The notes under the pieces were generated by a model that was given only the letters and a program-made list of their open reading frames with translations, had not been told where the DNA came from and did not search any database. This document shows positions 6,906 through 11,638 of a stretch of 11,638 nucleotides of DNA, in pieces (the stretch's first letter is position 1; each line of letters opens with the position of its first letter). A program made the translations under genes and the position numbers. The DNA comes from Clostridia bacterium (GTDB taxonomy: Bacteria > Bacillota > Clostridia > Oscillospirales > Acutalibacteraceae), in contig JAGAZW010000198.1 of assembly GCA_017939855.1 (NCBI GenBank), positions 1 to 11,638 of the forward strand, written 5' to 3'.

Positions 6906-8051
6906 ATGAACAGATTTGTACTCAATGAAACATCTTATCATGGCGCAGGAGCTATCAAAGCGGTTCCCGAAGAAATCAAAAATCGTGGCTTTAAAAAGGC
7001 TTTCGTAGCTTCCGATCCTGACCTCGTTAAATTCGGCATTACCGCAAAGGTTACCGACCTTTTAGATGAGGCGAAAATTCCTTATGTTCTGTATAGCGAC
7101 ATAAAGGCTAACCCCACTATTGAAAACGTTCAGCACGGTGTTGCAGAATTTAAGGCAAGTAATGCAGACTGTATCGTTGCTATCGGCGGCGGTTCGGCTA
7201 TGGATACTGCAAAGGCTATCGGTATTATTATAACCAACCCCGAATTCGAAGATGTTCGCTCTTTAGAGGGCGTTGCTCCGACAAAGAACCCCTGCACACC
7301 TATTATTGCCGTTGCTACCACCGCAGGCACTGCAGCAGAGGTTACTATCAACTATGTTATCACAGATGTAGAGAAAAAGCGTAAGTTTGTTTGCGTTGAC
7401 GTTCACGACATCCCTGTTGTTGCAGTTGTTGACCCCGATATGATGAACACAATGCCCGCAGCTCTTACCGCAGCAACCGGTATGGATGCTCTTACCCATG
7501 CTATTGAGGGCTACATAACCAAGGGTGCTTGGGAGCTTTCAGATATGTTCCATATCAAAGCAATTGAAATCATAGCTAAATCTTTAAGAGGCGCTGTTGC
7601 TAATACTGCTGAGGGAAGAGAAGGTATGGCACTCGGTCAGTATGTTGCAGGAATGGGCTTTTCAAACGTAGGACTCGGTGTTGATCACTCAATGGCTCAT
7701 ACACTCTCTGCTTATTATGACACTCCTCACGGTAAAGCTTGTGCAATACTTCTTCCTACCGTTATGGCTTATAATGCAGAAAGCACCGGCACAAAATATC
7801 GTGACATCGCAATAGCTATGGGCGTTGAAGGTGTTGAGAATATGACTCAGGACGAATACCGCAAGGCAGCTGTTGATGCAGTTAAGAAGTTAGCTGAAGA
7901 CGTTGGCATTCCTACCACATTAAAGGGTATTGTCAAGGAGGAAGACATTGATGCACTTGCAGCAGACGCTTATGCAGATGCTTGTCGTCCCGGCAATCCT
8001 AAGGATGTAACCGAAGAAGACATAAAAGCACTTTACAGAAGCCTTATGTAA
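6906..8051 (+). CDS. fucO: Iron-dependent lactaldehyde reductase / alcohol dehydrogenase (FucO type)
   Basis: Group III iron-dependent dehydrogenase. FucO interconverts lactaldehyde and (S)-1,2-propanediol with NAD(H), and disposes of electrons during anaerobic fucose or rhamnose breakdown. The 381-residue protein follows E. coli FucO closely along its length: NRFVLNET start, IAIGGGSAMDTAKAIGII (91-108) with the GGGS nucleotide loop, DVRSLEG, TTAGTAAEVTINYVITD, RKFVCVDVHDIP, MDALTHAIEGYIT and MALGQYVAGMGFSNVGLG. The iron ligands D194, H198, H261 and H275 correspond to D196, H200, H263 and H277 of FucO. The motif around H261 reads VDHSMAHTLSA where E. coli has LVHGMAHPLGA. A GTG at 6897 is in frame, but it lies inside the ribosome-binding site AAAGGGTGA that serves the ATG at 6906. 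Codon choice (many GTT, GCT, ACC, GAC, CTT) looks like that of a well-expressed gene. No fucose, rhamnose or microcompartment genes are nearby, so the substrate could be another small aldehyde. Confidence 0.9.
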   Translation: MNRFVLNETSYHGAGAIKAVPEEIKNRGFKKAFVASDPDLVKFGITAKVTDLLDEAKIPYVLYSDIKANPTIENVQHGVAEFKASNADCIVAIGGGSAMDTAKAIGIIITNPEFEDVRSLEGVAPTKNPCTPIIAVATTAGTAAEVTINYVITDVEKKRKFVCVDVHDIPVVAVVDPDMMNTMPAALTAATGMDALTHAIEGYITKGAWELSDMFHIKAIEIIAKSLRGAVANTAEGREGMALGQYVAGMGFSNVGLGVDHSMAHTLSAYYDTPHGKACAILLPTVMAYNAESTGTKYRDIAIAMGVEGVENMTQDEYRKAAVDAVKKLAEDVGIPTTLKGIVKEEDIDALAADAYADACRPGNPKDVTEEDIKALYRSLM

Positions 8052-8060
8052 TAAAACTAA

Positions 8061-8088
8061 AATCCCCTTCAAGAGAAGGGGATTTTTT
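8061..8088. terminator. Strong rho-independent terminator after fucO
   Basis: A 10-bp perfect stem (8061-8070 with 8075-8084, AATCCCCTTC arm) with an AAGA loop is followed by TTTTTT. Read from the other strand it ends in TTTTAGTTTT, so it may also stop the convergent XRE gene. Confidence 0.93.
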
Positions 8089-8132
8089 ATATTAAATTAG
8101 CAGATATATAAGGGTTGTTTTTTCATAAAAAT

Positions 8133-8336
8133 TTAGTCGTCTGTGATTTCGAACAATTCATTAGGGGTACAGTCAAATAACAAACATAGTGTTTCTATAT
8201 TTTCATAACGGATTGATTTTGTTTGGTTGTTTATCATTCTGCTGAAGTTCTGATAACTCATTCCCAATTGCTTATATAACCAATATTTTGTTTTTCCGGT
8301 TTCTTTCAATAAATTTATTACATTTAATTTTACCAT
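8133..8336 (-). CDS. Small XRE/Cro-CI family transcriptional regulator
   Basis: This 67-residue protein is essentially a single helix-turn-helix domain of the Cro/CI (HTH_26) type: VINLLKETGKTKYWLYKQLGMSYQNFSRMIN, then IRYENIETLCLLFDCTPNELFEI. The KTKYWLYKQLGMSYQNFSRM segment (15-34) holds helices 2 and 3, with the recognition helix around SYQNFSRMI. It has no effector or dimerisation domain. An ATG at 8351 is in frame, but GGAGAAG lies 6 nt before the ATG at 8336, and family members usually begin at MVKLNV, so I use 8336. It is divergent from the cysteine-rich protein gene and is the obvious candidate to act on the shared 115-bp intergenic region. Repeated TATCTT/AAGATA elements just upstream suggest self-regulation. 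The target is inferred from position. Confidence 0.87.
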   Translation of the reverse strand: MVKLNVINLLKETGKTKYWLYKQLGMSYQNFSRMINNQTKSIRYENIETLCLLFDCTPNELFEITDD

Positions 8337-8380
8337 AAGATACTTCTCCATAACTTATCTTTTAATGAGATAATATCTTA
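8336..8380 (-). promoter_or_regulatory. Cluster of AAGATA/TATCTT inverted elements ahead of the XRE gene
   Basis: TAAGATA (8336-8342), TTATCTT (8355-8361), and AGATA-A-TATCT followed by TA (8368-8380) give four half-sites in 45 bp, with the outer 7-mers in perfect inverted orientation. They span the leader and start codon of the XRE gene. Binding by the XRE protein itself is a guess; in AT-rich DNA part of this could be chance. Confidence 0.35.
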
Positions 8381-8389
8381 TTTTTCCTC

Positions 8390-8418
8390 TTTACATATAG
8401 ACTAATGCATTATATAAT
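8390..8418 (+). promoter_or_regulatory. Sigma-A promoter of the cysteine-rich protein gene
   Basis: TTTACA (8390-8395) and a perfect TATAAT (8413-8418) are separated by 17 nt. The -10 element lies at the centre of the 32-bp palindrome at 8398-8429. AAGGAGG (8440-8446) then sits 5 nt before the ATG at 8452. Confidence 0.75.
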
Positions 8419-8429
8419 GTATTAGTCTA
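8398..8429. promoter_or_regulatory. 32-bp near-perfect palindrome overlapping the -10 (operator candidate)
   Basis: Arms of 16 bases, TAGACTAATGCATTAT and ATAATGTATTAGTCTA, match as an inverted repeat with a single mismatch (G8407 opposite T8420, which would still pair as G-U in RNA). It covers the spacer, the -10 element and the likely start of transcription of the downstream gene. That is a classic place for a repressor dimer or tetramer to bind. No T tract follows, and it lies upstream of a promoterless-to-gene gap, so a terminator role is unlikely. Confidence 0.7.
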
Positions 8430-8451
8430 CAAATTTATTAAGGAGGAAAAT

Positions 8452-8712
8452 ATGATTATTGATGCTACAGGAGTTGTTTTGTTGCCCGGACGCAATGGGC
8501 AGGACTGCTTGGGAAACGGTCTGCAAAGAAATGAAAAAGGAGAAATTATTGAATGTTGTTGCGATGAATGTAATTATATGATTTGTTGTACAGAGCTGTT
8601 TGACCCTCAAAAATGCGAAACTTGTTCTGCAAGGGAATGCCCTCGCAACAAAAAACATAACTCCGAACAGGCAGAAAAAGAGACAGTTGACGGCATAGAA
8701 CTTGTTTTTTAA
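8452..8712 (+). CDS. 86-aa cysteine-rich protein of unknown function, possible metal binder
   Basis: This is a short soluble protein with ten cysteines: C19, C35, C36, C37, C40, C45, C46, C55, C58 and C63. The runs are ECCCDEC, MICCTE and CETCSAREC. The N-terminus is hydrophobic but too short for a span (MIIDATGVVLLPG), followed by a Gly/Asn-rich loop and the cysteine core. The tail from residue 64 is polar and cysteine-free. There is no signal peptide, so the cysteines are expected to be reduced in the cytoplasm and could hold zinc or an Fe-S cluster. The CxxC pairs (C37-C40, C55-C58) fit a zinc-ribbon-like site. I do not recognise the family. Coding is supported by a consensus promoter, an ideal AAGGAGG site and the divergent regulator. 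It has no clear terminator of its own. Confidence 0.8.
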   Translation: MIIDATGVVLLPGRNGQDCLGNGLQRNEKGEIIECCCDECNYMICCTELFDPQKCETCSARECPRNKKHNSEQAEKETVDGIELVF

Positions 8713-8728
8713 ATAACAAAATAGGCGT

Positions 8729-8780
8729 TTTTCGTGAGGTCGGATAAAAAGGGAAGGGCACAATGCCCTCCCTACGAAAA
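8729..8780. repeat. 52-bp nested inverted-repeat element (REP/MITE-like), overlapping the SLOG gene terminator
   Basis: Outer 7-bp arms TTTTCGT (8729-8735) and ACGAAAA (8774-8780) enclose an inner hairpin (8750-8773). This is AGGG plus a bulged A plus AGGGCA, loop CAA, then TGCCCT and CCCT. GC-rich hairpins with a TCGTAGGG edge resemble small palindromic repeats scattered in some Clostridial genomes, but only one copy is visible in this window, so its repeat status is inferred. Confidence 0.4.
8745..8773 (-). terminator. Rho-independent terminator of the SLOG-domain gene
   Basis: Read on the minus strand, the hairpin AGGGAGGGCA, loop TTG, TGCCCT-T-CCCT (one bulged base) runs directly into TTTTTA. 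It begins 14 nt after the stop codon of the gene ending at 8787. Confidence 0.75.
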
Positions 8781-8786
8781 TCAACA

Positions 8787-9179
8787 TTATTTCCAATACG
8801 CCTTGTCGCCCTGAATACGAAGTCGGTTTTCGAGAATCGGTTTTGCTGTTTTTAAAATAAAGAATCTTGCTTCTTTATTTTTTTCTCGGCATTTATCTAT
8901 AACAAATTTTGTTCCCCTTGAGGTTCCGTCCCAGAAAACGAGAACAATATCAGCATAATTAATTATCTGAATATTTCTTTTAAGGGGGGCGCCTCTGCCG
9001 AAGCGTTCGTAATCGGGAAGAAATTCGGTGAGTTTAATATTATGAAGATGCGCATAATTTTTTGCGCATGTATCTATTCCTCTAGCTCCTCCTGAAACAA
9101 TCTCGGTAACATCTTGGGGCAAATATTCGCCAAGCTCCAAAGAGGTTATTCCTCTTGAGCCTACAACCGCAACCTTCAT
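8787..9179 (-). CDS. SLOG/DUF2493-like Rossmann-fold nucleotide-binding protein
   Basis: This 130-residue protein has the compact Rossmann fold of the SLOG superfamily (relatives: DprA, LOG, YpsA, DUF2493). The first strand and loop are MKVAVVGSRGITS (1-13). The glycine-rich motif SGGARGIDTCAKNYA (29-43) matches the family pattern SGGAxGxD. Further on are the RGAPLKRNIQIINYADIVLVFWDG segment (62-85) and TSRGTKFVID (87-96), which complete a ligand pocket. Such domains bind nucleotides or nucleotide derivatives. Known roles range from DNA processing to phage defence and small-molecule hydrolysis, and none can be chosen here. GAGGAG lies 7 nt before the ATG. It is a single gene with its own terminator, divergent from the sortase. 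No effector or toxin partner is adjacent, which argues against a classic defence cassette. Confidence 0.85.
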   Translation of the reverse strand: MKVAVVGSRGITSLELGEYLPQDVTEIVSGGARGIDTCAKNYAHLHNIKLTEFLPDYERFGRGAPLKRNIQIINYADIVLVFWDGTSRGTKFVIDKCREKNKEARFFILKTAKPILENRLRIQGDKAYWK

Positions 9180-9274
9180 TTAATCAACTCCTCAATTTGT
9201 AAAGCAGGTATATTTTAACACAACTCACACATAAAATAAACAAAAACTTACCATAAAAATTTACAAACCCTTAA

Positions 9275-9303
9275 TTGACATATATTTCGTTATGACGTAT
9301 AAT
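9275..9303 (+). promoter_or_regulatory. Fully consensus sigma-A promoter of the sortase gene
   Basis: TTGACA (9275-9280), 17-nt spacer, TATAAT (9298-9303): both hexamers are perfect. The start of transcription would be near 9310, with CGGAGG (9326-9331) 6 nt before the ATG at 9338. The rest of the 158-bp gap (9180-9274) holds the SLOG gene leader. I see no clear minus-strand promoter there. Confidence 0.85.
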
Positions 9304-9337
9304 ATCTTCATAATAAAAATAACTACGGAGGTTTAAA

Positions 9338-10108
9338 ATGGCTAAAATAAATGCGAGAACTAAAAAAAATATAATTTTTATAACAGCTCTAGTATTAGCT
9401 GCAGCAGTATTTATAACCTCTGCCGTTATGTTAGTTTTGCGACTGCTACCTGACACGTATGATTATGACCGCTTCAAGACGGTCACTACGGATAAGGTTA
9501 TACAGGTGGGCGAAAAAGGGGAGAACCCTATTGATTTTGAAAAACTTCAGAATCACAATAGTGATGTTTGCGCCTGGATTATGGTAGACGGAACAGAAAT
9601 CGACTATCCCGTTTTAAGACCGGGCAGCGATGCAGATAACGAATTTTATTTGAATCATAATTTGGATAAAGAAAAACAGATTGCAGGAAGCATTTATATG
9701 GAAAAGGGCAACTCAGCCGATTTTTCTGACCCGAATACAGTCATTTACGGTCATAATATGCTAAACGGCAGTATGTTTGCGGCTCTCAAAAAATTTCGCA
9801 ACGCAGATTTTTTTAAGGAAAACAAATATATCTATATTTTTGTGCCCGGACACGTGTACAAATACCATATAATATCTGCGTTTGTCTATGACGACCGCCA
9901 TATCCTTAATTCTTTTAACTGCTATATCGCAGCGGGTATGGAAGCATATGTAGAGGCTTGTATCAACCCGGCAAGTCTGGTTAAAAATGTAAGACAATTG
10001 ACGGTTAACACCGACGATAAGCTCATAACACTAAGCACTTGCACCTCAAAGAAAAAGGAAAGGTATTTAGTAGTGGCAAAGCTTATAGAAGATATTGAAA
10101 CTAAATAA
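9338..10108 (+). CDS. srtB: Class B sortase
   Basis: Sortases are membrane-anchored cysteine transpeptidases that cut a C-terminal sorting motif and join the protein to cell-wall peptidoglycan. This 256-residue protein has a basic N-terminus (KINARTKKN), one signal-anchor span (about 11-36) and an extracellular catalytic domain. The class B features are AWIMVDGTEIDYPVL (79-93), NEFYLNHNLDKEKQIAGSIYME (101-122), TVIYGHNM with catalytic H139, and TLSTCTSKKKERYLVVAKL with nucleophile C235 and catalytic arginine R242. The helix-containing insertion before the cysteine (AGMEAYVEAC and following) is also typical of class B. Length matches the family. No LPXTG- or NPQTN-type substrate, pilin or heme-uptake gene is nearby, so it is probably a housekeeping or dispersed-substrate enzyme. 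It ends at a terminator. Confidence 0.95.
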   Translation: MAKINARTKKNIIFITALVLAAAVFITSAVMLVLRLLPDTYDYDRFKTVTTDKVIQVGEKGENPIDFEKLQNHNSDVCAWIMVDGTEIDYPVLRPGSDADNEFYLNHNLDKEKQIAGSIYMEKGNSADFSDPNTVIYGHNMLNGSMFAALKKFRNADFFKENKYIYIFVPGHVYKYHIISAFVYDDRHILNSFNCYIAAGMEAYVEACINPASLVKNVRQLTVNTDDKLITLSTCTSKKKERYLVVAKLIEDIETK

Positions 10109-10112
10109 AACA

Positions 10113-10144
10113 AAGACTACCTGAAATATTTTAGGTAGTCTTTT
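10113..10144. terminator. Bidirectional terminator between sortase and Gfo/Idh/MocA genes
   Basis: A 10-bp perfect stem (10113-10122 with 10133-10142, AAGACTACCT arm) can be extended inward by weak pairs. It is followed by TT within TCTTTT on the plus strand and by TTTGTTTTAT on the minus strand. It lies between convergent genes ending at 10108 and 10152. Confidence 0.85.
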
Positions 10145-10151
10145 AATTATT

Positions 10152-11159
10152 TTAAAGATTAACAGAACGCTTTTCGTCGCCGGAAATCTTTTCTGCAAGA
10201 ACGATTTCGATTGTCTGGTAGGCGGTGTCGGGATTGTTAATTGTGCTCCAACGATTTTCTTTAATGCACTGAACGAAATCGATCATTTCGTTTGCATACG
10301 GACTAAGACCGTTGGTAGCAATAACCTCTTTTTCGCCGGTTTCGGTATAAAGTATAAGACCTTCTGAGTTAAGCTCTAAAACAGCCTGCTCGAAATGGAT
10401 GCGGAATGCTCTTGTGAAGGGGTAAACATCCGGCAAAGACCAGTCTGCCATTGCAGTAACCGTTACACCGTCATATTCATAGTCGGTAGAAACTGTATCG
10501 TGTTTGCCTTTAAAATTGGTAACTGTGGTTTTAACAGACTTAGGTCTTCCAAAAGCCCAGTTTATAAAGTCAACATCGTGAACGTGGAGGTCTAAAACGG
10601 CGCCGCCGGACCAATCATCGTTGGAGTACCAGTTATTCCAGCCCCAAACAGGGAACATAGAAAGACGATAGAAATCTGCCCTTACAACCTTGCCGTATTT
10701 GCCGTTATCAATATATTCTTTAGCTATTTGATATGGATGCATATATCTTAAGCACTGACCTATCATAAGCACCTTGTTGTTTTTCTTAGCGGCATCAATC
10801 ATTTCTCTGCCTTGTTCAAGCGTTCTTGCCATAGGCTTTTCAGAGAACACATGGATACCCTTATTAAGTGCCATAACTGCTATTCTTGAATGCTCATATG
10901 TAGGCAGAGCAGAGATTACAAAGTCAAGCTCTTCCTTTTCAAAAAGCTCTTCGGGAGAATGATAGAGGTTAAGACCGGTAAAGTCGAGCTTTGTATCGTT
11001 GGCGCCGAGGTTTGTCTCGGTCTGGGTTTCAAAGGCTTTTGGTTCAATGTCGCACACAGCAACTAATTTAATGTCGGGGTGAGCCTCAGTGACGGTGGGA
11101 ACGCAGTTAAAATGAACCTTCCCCAGACCTCCAAAGCCTATAATTGCAAATTTTAACAT
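10152..11159 (-). CDS. Gfo/Idh/MocA family NAD(P)-dependent oxidoreductase
   Basis: These enzymes oxidise or reduce sugars, inositols or related polyols using a tightly held NAD(P). The 335-residue protein has the nucleotide-binding loop GFGGLG (8-13) after the first strand (LKFAIIG), an acidic residue at the end of strand 2 (VAVCDIEP, D37) that tends to favour NAD, and the family motif SEKPMA (106-111) with catalytic-site K108. The second-domain motif GGAVLDLHVHDVDF (185-198) has H194 as the likely catalytic histidine. A tryptophan-rich stretch (VWGWNNWYSNDDW, 171-183) may shape the substrate pocket. AGGAGG lies 8 nt before the ATG. The substrate cannot be read from the sequence, and no sugar transport or kinase genes flank it. 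The UPF0371 gene lies 67 nt upstream on the same strand, so the two may share a transcript. Confidence 0.92.
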   Translation of the reverse strand: MLKFAIIGFGGLGKVHFNCVPTVTEAHPDIKLVAVCDIEPKAFETQTETNLGANDTKLDFTGLNLYHSPEELFEKEELDFVISALPTYEHSRIAVMALNKGIHVFSEKPMARTLEQGREMIDAAKKNNKVLMIGQCLRYMHPYQIAKEYIDNGKYGKVVRADFYRLSMFPVWGWNNWYSNDDWSGGAVLDLHVHDVDFINWAFGRPKSVKTTVTNFKGKHDTVSTDYEYDGVTVTAMADWSLPDVYPFTRAFRIHFEQAVLELNSEGLILYTETGEKEVIATNGLSPYANEMIDFVQCIKENRWSTINNPDTAYQTIEIVLAEKISGDEKRSVNL

Positions 11160-11185
11160 AATTATATCCTCCTAAGTATATCTTC

Positions 11186-11201
11186 CGTAGCTTCTGCTAC
11201 G
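11186..11201 (-). other. Intergenic hairpin between UPF0371 and Gfo/Idh/MocA genes
   Basis: CGTAGC (11186-11191) and GCTACG (11196-11201) form a 6-bp perfect stem with a 4-nt loop. On the minus strand it is followed by GAAGATATAC rather than a T run, so it is not a convincing terminator of the upstream gene. It could be an mRNA processing or stability hairpin, or chance. Confidence 0.35.
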
Positions 11202-11226
11202 ATTTTGTGTATTTTAATGTGAACGT

Positions 11227-11638
11227 TCAAGCGTGATAAAGCTTTTTCGTTTGATATTTAGGCTCACAGGTGAGATTCACACCCAATTTTCTAAAGGTCT
11301 GCTCATCGATACGAGAGAGAATTACTGTGGAATGTGCCTCAAGACCCTTGAGCTTTTCAAGCTGTTGCATAGCTTTTTTTGCGTCGGGGTCACTAGCAGC
11401 ACAAATACAAAGCGCTATAAGTACTTCGTCGGTATGCAGACGAGGATTATGGTTGCCCAAAATACCCGTTTTCATTTTTTGACTGGGCTCAATAATGGTG
11501 GGAGAAAGGAGTTTAACCTCGTCGGGAATGCCGGCAAGTTCCTTTAAAACGTTGAGAAGCATCGATGAGGAGGCACCCAAAAGTGAGGAGGTTTTACCCG
11601 TTATGATTTTTCCGTTATCAAGCTGAATTGCCGTAGCA
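11227..11638 (-). CDS. UPF0371 (DUF1846) family protein, C-terminal part (5' end outside window)
   Basis: The frame is open from the right edge of the window to a TGA at 11227-11229, giving 136 residues of C-terminal sequence. No stop lies before the window edge, and the TTG at 11580 is simply an internal Leu codon, so the gene starts further right. The visible part has the family's ending: TAIQLDNGKIITGKTSSLLGASSSMLLNVLKELAGI, then NPRLHTDEVLIALCICAASDPDAKKAMQQLEKLKGLEAHSTVILSRIDEQTFRKLGVNLTCEPKY, with the LHTDEVL and LKGxEAHSTVILS segments diagnostic. Full-length UPF0371 proteins are about 490-500 residues, so roughly the last quarter is seen. The biochemical role of the family is not firmly established. 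It lies upstream of the Gfo/Idh/MocA gene on the same strand. Confidence 0.92.
   Translation of the reverse strand, partial: ATAIQLDNGKIITGKTSSLLGASSSMLLNVLKELAGIPDEVKLLSPTIIEPSQKMKTGILGNHNPRLHTDEVLIALCICAASDPDAKKAMQQLEKLKGLEAHSTVILSRIDEQTFRKLGVNLTCEPKYQTKKLYHA

Noticed and set aside
8422..8796. 124-codon open frame on the minus strand over the cysteine-rich gene
   Set aside because: It is antisense to a gene with a consensus promoter and ribosome-binding site, crosses the inverted-repeat element, and its Phe/Cys-rich translation resembles no protein family I recognise.
8787..9179. SLOG protein as part of a defence island with the XRE and cysteine-rich genes
   Set aside because: The genes are on different strands with their own promoters or terminators. 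No effector, nuclease, TIR, cyclase or toxin domain is nearby.
11220..11229. TGAACGTTCA palindrome as a LacI-type or cre site
   Set aside because: Symmetry stops at 10 bp and the flanks do not match cre. It also overlaps the 3' end of the UPF0371 gene, so chance is likely.

Overview
The window looks like chromosomal DNA from an anaerobic, probably spore-forming, low-to-mid-GC Firmicute of the class Clostridia. An Oscillospirales or Ruminococcaceae-type gut bacterium is my best guess. The grounds are AT-rich intergenic regions, strong GGAGG-type ribosome-binding sites, consensus sigma-A promoters, a SpoIID family protein, a SpoIVFB-like M50 protease and a class B sortase. No rRNA, tRNA, CRISPR array, transposase or phage gene is visible. 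The lineage is inferred from gene content, not from a marker search.

Layout, left to right. Bases 1-342 hold the 3' end of an unrecognised, probably exported protein (+). It faces spoIID (-, 384-1328) across a bidirectional terminator. A multi-span membrane protein (+, 1438-2304) is divergent from spoIID and ends at a second bidirectional terminator. Opposite it is a two-gene minus-strand unit: a 62-aa single-span membrane protein overlapping a short SpoIVFB-like M50 site-2 protease (2337-3111). Divergent from that unit is a plus-strand cluster from a clear extended -10 promoter: a YgiQ-type radical SAM protein, the tRNA 2-thiouridylase MnmA and a LUD-domain (LutC-like) protein (3190-6801). 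A separate consensus promoter then drives a FucO-type iron-dependent lactaldehyde reductase (6906-8051), which ends at a strong terminator.

The stretch 8100-9200 is the least ordinary part. It contains a small XRE-family regulator (-) divergent from an 86-aa protein with ten cysteines (+). The promoter of the cysteine-rich gene carries a near-perfect 32-bp palindrome across its -10 element. A 52-bp nested inverted repeat follows and doubles as the terminator of a SLOG/DUF2493-type nucleotide-binding protein (-). A class B sortase (+) has a textbook TTGACA-17-TATAAT promoter. The window closes with a Gfo/Idh/MocA-family oxidoreductase and the C-terminal part of a UPF0371 (DUF1846) protein, both on the minus strand.

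Most genes are short independent units separated by bidirectional terminators. The only tight gene couplings are ygiQ-mnmA (4-nt overlap) and the 62-aa protein with the M50 protease (11-nt overlap). I see no clearly new multi-gene system. The best candidates for undescribed biology are the XRE/cysteine-rich pair with its palindromic operator, and the M50 protease whose usual upstream partner is reduced to a bare membrane anchor.
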